From Lysobacteraceae bacterium UBA6001 (GTDB lineage Bacteria > Pseudomonadota > Gammaproteobacteria > Xanthomonadales > Xanthomonadaceae): a DNA stretch of 13,778 nucleotides. The notes beneath the pieces are model-generated. The model was not told the origin of the DNA, ran no database searches, and was given only the letters and a program-made list of their open reading frames with translations. The stretch covers positions 1-13,778 of the forward strand of contig DJAN01000133.1 of NCBI GenBank assembly GCA_002429615.1, given 5' to 3'. Positions 1-7,700 of the stretch are shown in pieces (the first letter of the stretch is position 1; every line of letters starts with the position of its first letter). Position numbers and translations under genes: made by a program.

Positions 1-244
1 CGCGCGGCGGCGGCGGACTGGGGGGGCCGGGCGGGGCCGGGCGGGGTTCGCCCAGGAAGTCCACCTTCATCCGGCTGCCGCCGGCGGCGCCCTGCGGCGA
101 GGTCACGGTGGGCTTGGAGGCGAACAGCAGCAGGAGCACCAGCAGCAGGTGCATCAACGCGCTGATGAGCGCGGCGATCCAGGGCTGCAGGCGTTCGAAC
201 CGGGACTCGGTCGCGGCATCCTCGCGGGTCGACGCGGCGCTCAT
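1..244 (-). CDS. TonB/TolA-like proline-rich membrane-anchored protein (5' part only)
   Basis: The minus-strand frame opens with ATG at 244-242 and stays open to the window edge, giving 81 residues plus one base; the 3' end lies outside. The protein has a polar N-terminus with acidic and basic residues (about 1-20), one strongly hydrophobic segment (about 21-43, with runs of Leu), then a Gly/Ala linker, a short MKVDFLGE strand and a very Pro-rich stretch. A short cytoplasmic tail, one inner-membrane span and a Pro-rich periplasmic spacer is the layout of TonB/TolA-type energy transducers, and xanthomonads encode long repetitive transmembrane proteins with this kind of start. The C-terminal domain that would decide the family is missing, so the function is inference. 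It is divergent from the permease gene at 454. The coding G+C is extreme and creates a G-quadruplex motif near the edge. Confidence 0.6.
   Translation of the reverse strand, partial: MSAASTREDAATESRFERLQPWIAALISALMHLLLVLLLLFASKPTVTSPQGAAGGSRMKVDFLGEPRPAPPGPPSPPPPR
20..46 (+). other. Putative G-quadruplex motif inside the TonB-like gene
   Basis: The plus strand has five guanine runs of 7, 3, 4, 3 and 4, separated by loops of only 1-2 bases (CC, C, CC, C). This satisfies the usual G3+ N1-7 rule with very short loops. It lies in the Pro-rich coding part of the minus-strand gene, so the G-rich strand is the template strand. It may simply follow from Pro codons. Confidence 0.5.
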
Positions 245-348
245 GCGAGTGAGGGGGCGTCGGTGGGGCGGGCCTTCATGCGGAATCTGCGGGGTGCGGC
301 CATGGGGGAGCGGCATCGTAACGCGAGCGGCGCCACCGGCGTTTGGCA

Positions 349-366
349 GCGCTTGCCGGCAGGCGC
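349..366. promoter_or_regulatory. Near-perfect 18-bp palindrome in the divergent intergenic region
   Basis: The sequence GCGCTTGCC-GGCAGGCGC is self-complementary except for one T/G pair. It lies in the 209-bp gap between the divergent TonB-like and kgtP genes, about 50 bp upstream of a possible kgtP -10 element. Position and symmetry fit an operator, but no regulator is encoded next to it and chance palindromes are common at this G+C. Confidence 0.2.
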
Positions 367-416
367 CCGCAGCGCATGCATGCCGCCGGTGAGCAGGGCG
401 AACACAGGCGGGCACC

Positions 417-422
417 TATACT
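417..422 (+). promoter_or_regulatory. Possible -10 element for kgtP
   Basis: TATACT matches the sigma70 -10 consensus at five of six positions and is one of few AT-rich hexamers here. It would give a leader of about 25 bases before the ATG at 454. I find no good -35 hexamer at 16-18 bp, so the promoter would depend on an activator or is weak. Confidence 0.3.
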
Positions 423-453
423 CGGGACAGGTCCATGAAAAGGTTCGCCCTGA

Positions 454-1824
454 ATGAGCGCATCCCCCGCGTCACCGCTCGCCAACGCCAGTGACGCCCC
501 CGGCGCCCTGCGCCGCTCCATCTCCAATACCCTCAAGGGGTCGGCCGGCAATCTCGTCGAGTGGTACGACGTCTACGTCTATTCGGTGTTCGCGAGCTAC
601 TTCGAGTCGCAGTTCTTCTCCAAGGAGGACAAGAACGCCACGCTGTACGTGTGGGCGATCTTCGCCGTGACCTTCCTGATGCGCCCGATCGGCGCCTGGT
701 ACTTCGGCCGCTTCGCCGACCGCTACGGCCGCCGCCTGGCGCTGACGGTGTCGGTGTCGCTGATGGCGGCCTGCTCGTTTGTCGTCGCCATCACCCCGAC
801 CGTCGCCTCCATCGGCGCGGCGGCGGCGATCATCCTGCTGCTGGCCCGGCTGGTGCAGGGTTTCGCCACCGGCGGTGAGTACGGCACCAGCGCCACCTAC
901 ATGTCCGAGGCCGCGATCACCGGCCGGCGCGGCTTCCTGTCCTCGTTCCACTACGTCACCCTGGTCGGCGGCCATGTCATCGCGCAGACCGTGCTGCTGG
1001 TGATGCTGCACCTGGTCGACAAGCAGCACATCTCCGAATGGGGCTGGCGCGTGGCCTTCGCGCTGGGCGGCGTCGGTGCGCTGGTGGTGTTCTGGCTGCG
1101 CCGCACCATGGACGAGTCGCTGGGCTCGGATTCGATCGCCGCGGCCAAGGAGGGCAAGGCGCGCGCGTCCGGCTCGCTGCGTGAGCTGTTCCTGCACCAG
1201 TGGCGTCCGCTGCTGCTGTGCTTCCTGATCACCGCCGGCGGCACCATCGCCTTCTATACCTATTCGGTCACCGGCCCGAAGATGATCCAGACCGCCTTCG
1301 CCGGCGACGACCTGATGGCCGGCACCTGGATCAATCTCGGCGCGCTGGTCGTGCTGATGCTGATGCAGCCGGTGGGCGGCTGGTTGTCGGACATCATCGG
1401 CCGCAAGACGCTGCTGGTGTTCTTCGGCATCGGTGGCGTGCTCTACACCTGGTACCTGGTGCTGTACCTGCCGCAGCAGAGCGACTGGCGGGTGGCATTC
1501 GCCATCCTGACCATCGGCTTCGTGATCCTGACCGGGTACACCTCGATCAACGCGGTGGTGAAGGCCGAGCTGTTCCCCACCCATGTCCGCGCGCTGGGCG
1601 TGGGCCTGGGCTACGCCTTGGCCAACTCCGCCTTCGGCGGCACCGCGCCGCTGCTGTACCAGGCCGCGTTGCATTCGGACCGGGTCAACGACTTCGTGAT
1701 CTACGCCACCGCCGTGATCGCCGTCTCGCTGTTCGTCTACATCTTCTTCCTGACCAACAAGGGCTCCAACTGGCTGGACCACGAGGATGAGATGCACCAG
1801 CGCCACGGCACCCGGCGCGGCTGA
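454..1824 (+). CDS. kgtP: 2-oxoglutarate (dicarboxylate) MFS permease, KgtP-like, MHS family
   Basis: This 456-aa inner-membrane protein is a proton symporter of the metabolite:H+ symporter (MHS) family, closest by eye to E. coli KgtP, which imports alpha-ketoglutarate. The family signatures are in order: GNLVEWYDVYVY (about 32-43), the cytoplasmic loop 2-3 motif FGRFADRYGRR (84-94), ARLVQGFATGGEYGTSATY (131-149), a second-half loop GWLSDIIGRK, and KAELFPTHVRALGVGLGYA near the C-terminus, nearly identical to the KgtP motif. Twelve hydrophobic segments fit the length. The start at 454 has AAAAGG ten bases upstream and is the first Met of the conserved frame. E. coli KgtP is a little shorter at its N-terminus; the extra 10-12 residues here are polar. 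The exact substrate (2-oxoglutarate or another dicarboxylate) cannot be told from sequence alone. It appears monocistronic, followed by a hairpin. Confidence 0.88.
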   Translation: MSASPASPLANASDAPGALRRSISNTLKGSAGNLVEWYDVYVYSVFASYFESQFFSKEDKNATLYVWAIFAVTFLMRPIGAWYFGRFADRYGRRLALTVSVSLMAACSFVVAITPTVASIGAAAAIILLLARLVQGFATGGEYGTSATYMSEAAITGRRGFLSSFHYVTLVGGHVIAQTVLLVMLHLVDKQHISEWGWRVAFALGGVGALVVFWLRRTMDESLGSDSIAAAKEGKARASGSLRELFLHQWRPLLLCFLITAGGTIAFYTYSVTGPKMIQTAFAGDDLMAGTWINLGALVVLMLMQPVGGWLSDIIGRKTLLVFFGIGGVLYTWYLVLYLPQQSDWRVAFAILTIGFVILTGYTSINAVVKAELFPTHVRALGVGLGYALANSAFGGTAPLLYQAALHSDRVNDFVIYATAVIAVSLFVYIFFLTNKGSNWLDHEDEMHQRHGTRRG

Positions 1825-1831
1825 GGCCCGG

Positions 1832-1861
1832 GGCGCGCCTCTTTATTAATGGAGGCGCGCC
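1832..1861. terminator. Perfect 10-bp stem hairpin between kgtP and folE
   Basis: GGCGCGCCTC (1832-1841) and GAGGCGCGCC (1852-1861) are exact inverted repeats around the AT-rich 10-base loop TTTATTAATG. It begins 7 bp after the kgtP stop, where a terminator is expected. There is no T-tract after the stem, so intrinsic termination is uncertain. It may instead protect mRNA or separate the two genes. The sequence then continues into another GC palindrome (GCCGGCCGGC). Confidence 0.45.
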
Positions 1862-1900
1862 GCCGGCCGGCGCCTTGGGTAGGGGACAAACCCCCTCCTC

Positions 1901-1938
1901 GGGTACCATGCATCCCCCGTCACGGGCGCTCAGTACCC
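1901..1938 (+). promoter_or_regulatory. Inverted repeat abutting the folE start codon
   Basis: GGGTAC (1901-1906) pairs with GTACCC (1933-1938), which ends exactly at the base before the folE ATG. Inside it, CCCG-TCA-CGGG (1916-1926) can form a second small hairpin. No Shine-Dalgarno sequence precedes the ATG. The structure could affect translation initiation, or folE may be made from a leaderless or near-leaderless transcript. Both are inference. Confidence 0.25.
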
Positions 1939-2544
1939 ATGTCCGCTTCCAAGAACACCCCCGAATCCGACGTCACCCAGGCCCAGGCCGAAGAGGCCGT
2001 GCGCACCCTGCTGCGCTGGGCCGGCGAGGACCCGGCCCGCGAGGGCCTGCTCGACACCCCGCGTCGCGTGGCCGAGGCCTACGGCGACTGGTTCAGCGGC
2101 TACCGCGACGACCCGCGCGAGTACCTGGCCCGCACCTTCGAGGAAGTGGCCGGCTATGACGAGCTGATCGTGCTGCGCGACATCGAATACGAAAGCCATT
2201 GCGAGCATCACATGGCGCCGATCATCGGCAAGGTCCATGTCGGCTACCTGCCGGACGGCAAGGTGGTGGGCATCAGCAAGCTGGCCCGTGTGGTGGAAAC
2301 CTACGCGCGCCGCTTCCAGGTGCAGGAGAAGATGACCGCGCAGATCGCCCAGTGCATCCAGGACGTGCTGGGCCCGCGTGGCGTGGGTGTCGTGGTCGAG
2401 GGCGCGCACGAGTGCATGACCACGCGTGGCATCCACAAGCGCGGTGTGAGCATGGTGACCTCGAAGATGCTCGGCACGTTCCGCGAGGACGCGCGCACCC
2501 GCGCCGAGTTCCTGCGTTTCATCGAAGTCGGCGGCAAGCGCTGA
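1939..2544 (+). CDS. folE: GTP cyclohydrolase I (FolE)
   Basis: This 201-aa cytosolic enzyme converts GTP to 7,8-dihydroneopterin triphosphate, the first step of tetrahydrofolate synthesis. The family's zinc site is intact: Cys88 and His91 in [21 protein letters not shown], and Cys159 in [12 protein letters not shown]; His90 matches the catalytic His next to the zinc ligand in E. coli Fol[13 protein letters not shown] (38-49) and [20 protein letters not shown] (111-130) are typical family segments. The frame stays open upstream to an ATG at 1849, but those 30 residues are basic and Pro-rich, run through the hairpin, and are unlike FolE; the start at 1939 gives the usual length. jetA starts 28 bp downstream with no terminator between them, so folE and the SMC operon may be cotranscribed. 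Confidence 0.96.
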   Translation: MSASKNTPESDVTQAQAEEAVRTLLRWAGEDPAREGLLDTPRRVAEAYGDWFSGYRDDPREYLARTFEEVAGYDELIVLRDIEYESHCEHHMAPIIGKVHVGYLPDGKVVGISKLARVVETYARRFQVQEKMTAQIAQCIQDVLGPRGVGVVVEGAHECMTTRGIHKRGVSMVTSKMLGTFREDARTRAEFLRFIEVGGKR

Positions 2545-2572
2545 CAGCCCCGCACGCGCGCCGCCGTCCTGC

Positions 2573-4045
2573 ATGAAGCATCGTGAACGGATCGCCGCCT
2601 ATCGGCTGCTGCGCGAACGTCCGCTGTGGAAGCTGCTGGCCGCGGACCATGCGCCGGAACTGATCGGCCTGCTGCAAGGCCTGCTGCTCGACAACGAGCG
2701 CAGGCTGCCTTCGGCGGCCCTGCATGAGCGCCTGCAGCGCCAGCTCGACGCGCTGCGCGCCGACGAACTGTCGCGCGAACTGCCGCGCACCGCGCAGGCA
2801 TACGTCGCGCACTGGCTGGCGCAGGGCTGGCTGGAACGCCGCCTGCCGGAAGGCGCCGAAGAAGAATCCTACGAACTCTCGCGCGCCGCGACCCAGGCGA
2901 TCCGCTTCATCGCCGGGCTTGGCGACGGCCAGGCCGGCCGTGCCACCGAAAGCCGGCTGTCGCTGGTGATCCAGCAGCTGGTGCAGCTGGCCGGGCAGAC
3001 CGAGTCCGATCCGGATACGCGCCTGGCCGCGCTGCACGCCGAGCGCGCGCGGCTGGACGAAGAGATCGCCCGCGTGCAGGCCGGCCAGCTGGCCGCACTG
3101 GATGGCAAGCGCGCGCTGGAGCGCACCCGCGACCTGATCCACCTGACCGACGAGCTGGCCGAGGATTTCCACCGCGTCCGCGACGACTTCGAGCGCCTCA
3201 ACCGCGAATTCCGCGAACGCATCATCGACGACGAAGGCGCGCGCGGCGATGTGCTGGAACGCCTGTTCGAGGGTGTGGACCTGATCGCCGACAGCGAGGC
3301 CGGGCGCAGCTTCCAGGCGTTCTGGAACCTGCTCAACGACACCGAACAGAGCGGCCGTCTCGACGAGGCGCTGGAAGCGCTGCTGGCGCGCGGCTTTGCC
3401 CGTCGCCTCGGCCGCGACGAGCGCGCCTTCCTGCGTGGACTCACCGCGACCCTGCTGGCGCGCGGTGGCGAGGTGCACGGCGTGATGCAGCACTTCGCCC
3501 GCAGCCTGCGCGGCTTCGTGCAGAGCCGCGGTTACCTTGAGCAGCGACGCCTGCACCAGCTGCTGCGCCAGGCGCAGGGCGAGGCCCTGCAGCTGCGCGA
3601 GCGCCTGCACGCGACCACGCAGACCGGCTACACACTGGCCTTGAGCGGCAGCCGCCTGCGCTCGCTGTCGCAGTGGCGCCTGCACGACCCGCGCAGCGTG
3701 CGCGTGGACGGGCGCGTGCACGCGGCCGAGGTGGCGGCGATCTCGCTGGAAAGCGTCGGCGACCTGGTCGCGCAGTCGGAGATCGACGTGCGCGGCCTGC
3801 GTCGCGACCTGCACGAGATGTTGGGCGACCACCTCCGCCTGAGCATCGGCGAGGCACTGCAGCATCGGCCGGCCGTGCAGGGATTGGGCACGGTGATCGG
3901 CTACCTGTCGCTGGGGACGCGCCATGGCGTGCTCAGCGAGGACGAATGGGAAATCGTGGAGTGGCAGGGTGGGGATGGCCACGCGCGTCGCGCGCGCATC
4001 CCGCTGGTGCGCTTCACCCGGGAGAAACGAGATGAACTGGTCTGA
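2573..4045 (+). CDS. jetA: JetA/MksF kleisin-like subunit of a Wadjet type I/Mks SMC complex (DUF3375)
   Basis: This 490-aa protein matches the DUF3375 family, the kleisin subunit (JetA = MksF) that closes the ring of Wadjet type I / Mks condensins by bridging the SMC heads. An N-terminal helical/winged-helix part with the family's opening pattern ([18 protein letters not shown], about 17-34) is followed by a long charged helix likely to form a coiled coil (about 150-215, ending [14 protein letters not shown]) and a C-terminal domain ending [17 protein letters not shown] (436-452) and [12 protein letters not shown] (474-485), where kleisins usually contact the SMC cap. Length is normal for the family. 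The ATG lies 28 bp after folE with no clear ribosome site, so translation may be coupled or weak. The 3' end overlaps jetB by 14 bp, a strong operon sign. Family assignment is recognition from sequence; the role follows from family knowledge. Confidence 0.85.
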   Translation: MKHRERIAAYRLLRERPLWKLLAADHAPELIGLLQGLLLDNERRLPSAALHERLQRQLDALRADELSRELPRTAQAYVAHWLAQGWLERRLPEGAEEESYELSRAATQAIRFIAGLGDGQAGRATESRLSLVIQQLVQLAGQTESDPDTRLAALHAERARLDEEIARVQAGQLAALDGKRALERTRDLIHLTDELAEDFHRVRDDFERLNREFRERIIDDEGARGDVLERLFEGVDLIADSEAGRSFQAFWNLLNDTEQSGRLDEALEALLARGFARRLGRDERAFLRGLTATLLARGGEVHGVMQHFARSLRGFVQSRGYLEQRRLHQLLRQAQGEALQLRERLHATTQTGYTLALSGSRLRSLSQWRLHDPRSVRVDGRVHAAEVAAISLESVGDLVAQSEIDVRGLRRDLHEMLGDHLRLSIGEALQHRPAVQGLGTVIGYLSLGTRHGVLSEDEWEIVEWQGGDGHARRARIPLVRFTREKRDELV

Positions 4046-4730
4046 AGACCTCGACGCGGAAGACCGCGAGTGCCAGGCGCTGGTCCTGGGCGAGGCGGCA
4101 AGCGCCGCGGGCAAGCCGCTGTTCGTCGGTGATACCGGCACGCTGCCGTTCGCCGCGCGGCGTGCGCTGTGCCAGCTGCTGGCCGGCCCGAGCATCGACG
4201 CCCAGCGCCACGGCGCGCTGTGGACTGCGCTGCTGCGGCACGAGGACGACATCCGGCGCGTGCTGTGCGAGCTGTTCCTGGAGCTGGTGCTGGACCGGGA
4301 GGGCGGTGTCGCCTTCACCCGCCAGGCCGATACCGCCGAGCTGGAATCCCCCACGCTGTTGCGCGCCGCGCCGCTGACGTTCATCGAGTCGGCATTGCTG
4401 CTGTTGCTGCGCCAGCGCCTGGCCGAGGCCGACACCCGCGGCGAGCGCGCCGTGGTGGAAGAGGCGCAGCTGATCGAGGCGATGTCGGTCTATGAGCGGC
4501 ACGTCTCCACCGACCGCGCCGGCTATGCGCGGCGCGTGCTCACCGCCATCGCCAAGATGCGCGACAACCAGCTGCTGGCGCGCCTGCGCGGCAGCGAGGA
4601 TCGCTACGAGGTGTCGCCGGTGCTCAAGCTGCTGTTCTCCGCCGAGGAAGTACAGGCGCTGTCGCAGGCCTATCGCGATCTGCGCGATGGCCATGCCGGC
4701 GCGCCGGTGGTGATGGCCGACGAGGAATGA
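4032..4730 (+). CDS. jetB: JetB/MksE KITE subunit (DUF4194)
   Basis: This 232-aa protein matches DUF4194, the KITE-type subunit (JetB = MksE) that dimerises and binds the kleisin in Wadjet/Mks complexes. Its tandem winged-helix character shows in [22 protein letters not shown] (63-84), the conserved [23 protein letters not shown] (111-133) and a second helical block, [18 protein letters not shown] (141-158), followed by [30 protein letters not shown] and FSAEEVQAL. The frame is open further upstream (ATG at 3924), but that extension lies inside jetA. The ATG at 4032 has GGGAGAA seven bases upstream and gives the family length, so it is chosen. It overlaps the jetA stop by 14 bp and ends 4 bp before jetC, typical of translational coupling and fixed subunit ratios. 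Confidence 0.84.
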   Translation: MNWSEDLDAEDRECQALVLGEAASAAGKPLFVGDTGTLPFAARRALCQLLAGPSIDAQRHGALWTALLRHEDDIRRVLCELFLELVLDREGGVAFTRQADTAELESPTLLRAAPLTFIESALLLLLRQRLAEADTRGERAVVEEAQLIEAMSVYERHVSTDRAGYARRVLTAIAKMRDNQLLARLRGSEDRYEVSPVLKLLFSAEEVQALSQAYRDLRDGHAGAPVVMADEE

Positions 4731-4734
4731 GCCG

Positions 4735-7700
4735 ATGAACCAGCTGACCCGTTCCCCCTCGCTGCAGCCGAGCGGTCTGTTCACCGACGCCACGCTCGAC
4801 CCGCGCGCGCGCCAGTTCCGCATGCGCCGCTTGCAGGTGCACAACTGGGGCACCTTCAGCGGCCTGACCGACGTGCCGATCGCCGATCGCGGCTTCCTGT
4901 TCGTCGGCCGCTCCGGCTCGGGCAAGTCGACCCTGCTCGACGCGATGTCCGCCCTGCTGACCCCGCCGAGCATCGTCGACTTCAACGCCGCCGCGCGCGA
5001 GGCCGAGCGCAGCGGCCGCGACCGCAACCTGGTGTCCTACGTGCGCGGCGCGTGGGCCGACCAGCAGGACAGCAGTTCCGGCGAGATCGCCACCCAGTAC
5101 CTGCGCGCCGGCGCGACCTGGTCGGCGCTGGTGCTGGAGTACCACAACGCCCTCGGCGAGGTGGTCAGCCTGGTCCGGCTGTTCTGGATCGCCGGCAGTG
5201 GCAACGCCGCCGCCGATGTGCGCCGGCACTACCTGGTGGCGCGGCGGTCTTTCGATGTCGCCAGCGAGCTCGACGGCTTCGACCTGGACCTGCGCCGCCT
5301 GCGCGCGCGGCTGGGCGAGGACGTACAGCACTTCGACAGTTTCTCCGGCTATGCCGAGCACTTCCGCGAGCTGCTCGGCATCGGCAACGAGATGGCGCTG
5401 CGCCTGCTGCACAAGACGCAGTCGGCCAAGAACCTGGGCGACCTTAACGCCTTCCTGCGTGGCTTCATGCTGGATGAGCCGCGCACGTTCGAAGCCGCCG
5501 ACCGCCTGGTCGACGACTTCGCCGAACTCGATGGCGCGCACCAGGCCGTGGTCACCGCGCGCCGGCAGGTCGAGACGCTGTCGCCCGCGCGCGAACACCA
5601 CGCCGCGTTGATGGCCCTGCGCCGCAGCGTCGGCGAACTGCGCGAGCTGCAGCTGGGCGTGGATGGCTATCGCGAGCAGCGGCGTGCCGAGCTGTTGCAG
5701 GCGCGGCTGATCGAACTGGACACGCAGGACCGCGGTCTGGCCGGCGAGGAAGGCCAGCGGCGTGAGTCGCTGGACAATCACGAGGAGAAACTCGCGGGCC
5801 TGGAGCGCGACCAGCGTGCCCAGGGCGGCGAGCAGATCGAGGCGCTGGAGCGCGAACGTACCCGCATCGAGCGCGAACGCGATGAGCGTGCGCGGCGGCG
5901 CGGCCAGATCGAACAGGCCTGTCGCCAGCTGGGTACCGGGCTGGCGGCCAGCGCCGGCGGCTTCGCCGAGCAGGTCGCGCACGCGCGCGAGCTGCTGGCC
6001 GGCAACCGCGAGCAGGCGGGATCGGTCGATGAGGCGATCGCCGAACGCATGGCCGAACGCCGCGATGATGAGCGCCGCTTTGCGGTCATTCGTGCGGAGA
6101 TCGAGGCGCTGAAGAAGGCGCCGTCGAATATTCCGGCGCCGATGCAGGCGCTGCGGGCGCGGCTGAGCGAGGACACCGGGCTGAGCGAGGCCGCGCTGCC
6201 GTTCGTCGGCGAGCTGCTGCAGGTCCGCGACGACCAGATTGCCTGGCGTGGCGCGATCGAGCGCGTGCTGCATGGCTTCGCGCAGTCGCTGCTGGTGGAC
6301 GAGCGCCATCACGCACAGGTGGCCGACTGGGCCAACCGCACCCACCTGGGAACGCGGCTGGTGTACTTCCGCGTGCGCCGCAACGACAACCTGCAGCCCC
6401 GCGACGCCAGCCCGCGCACCCTGCCGGGCAAGCTGCTGCTGCGCGAGCACGCGCATGCGGACTGGCTGCGCCACGAGCTGGTGCGTCGCTTCGATTACGA
6501 CTGCGTGGACAACGCCACCGCGCTGCGTAGCGCCGACAAGGCGATCACCCGCGAAGGCCAGGTCAAGCACCCTGGCGACCGCTACGAGAAGGACGACCGC
6601 CACGCGGTGGGCGATCGCAAGCGTTGGCTGCTCGGCTACGACAACCGCGACAAGCTCAAGGTATTCGAGCGCGAGGGCCAGCAGCTGGCGCAGCGCATCG
6701 CCGCCTGCGACACCGACGTGGCCGCGCTGCGTGCACAGCGCGAGCAGGGTCAGGAGCGCACGCTGGCCGCGCATACGCTGGTGGAGCGCGACTGGGAGGA
6801 GATCGACGTCGCGCCGAAGCTGCAGCGGCTGTCCGATATCGACGCCCAGCTGCACCAGCTGCGCGAGGGCAACACCGGGCTGCGCGCGCTTGGCCAGGCG
6901 CTGGAACACGCGCGCGGCCTGCGCGACCAGGCCCGCCGCACCTACGAGGACGTGCGTCTGGAACGTGCGCAGCTGGCGCGCGAACGCGGGCGGCTGGAGC
7001 ACCTGCAGCAGGCCAGCCAGGGCCGTGTGGGTGGCTCGCTGACGCCGGTGCAGCTGCAGGGCCTGCAGCAGCGTCTGGGGGAACTGCCGGCGCTGAGCCT
7101 GGACAACCTCGAAGCGCATTTCCGCGTGGTCGAACGCGGGCTGGCCGAACAGCTGGCCGACAGCCAGGGCCGCGACAGCCGCTTGAGCCAGCTGCTGCTC
7201 GATTGTTTCCGCAAGTACTGCCAGCAGTGGCCGGAGGACAGTGGCGACTTCACGGTCAGCGTGGCCAGTGCGGATGACTTCCTCGCCCGTCTCGACCGCC
7301 TGGAGAGCGACGGCCTGCCACGGCACGAGAACCGCTTCTTCGAGCTGTTGCAGACGCAGAGCAAGAACAACCTGCTGGCTCTGCAGCGTCACGCCGCCGA
7401 GGCGCACAAGGGTATCCGCCAGCGCATGGACGAGGTCAACGCCAGCCTGGAGCAGGTGCCGTTCAACCGCGGCACCGTGCTGACCATCGAGGTCAGCGAC
7501 CGGCGCCTGCCGGAGGTGCAGGAGTTCCAGCAGCAGCTGCGCTCGGTGCTGGCGCAGCAGCAGACCGAGGACCGCGCGCTGGCCGAGGCGCAGTTCGACA
7601 CGCTGCGCGGCTTGGTCGCCCGGCTGGGTGCGCAGGATGCCGAGCAGCGCCGCTGGCGCGAGCAGGTGCTGGATGTGCGCCAGCATGTCGAGTTCGTCGG

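Noticed and set aside
1849..1938. N-terminal extension of FolE from an upstream ATG
   Set aside because: The extra 30 residues start in the loop of a perfect hairpin, are Arg/Pro-rich, and make the protein unlike FolE; the ATG at 1939 gives the normal length.
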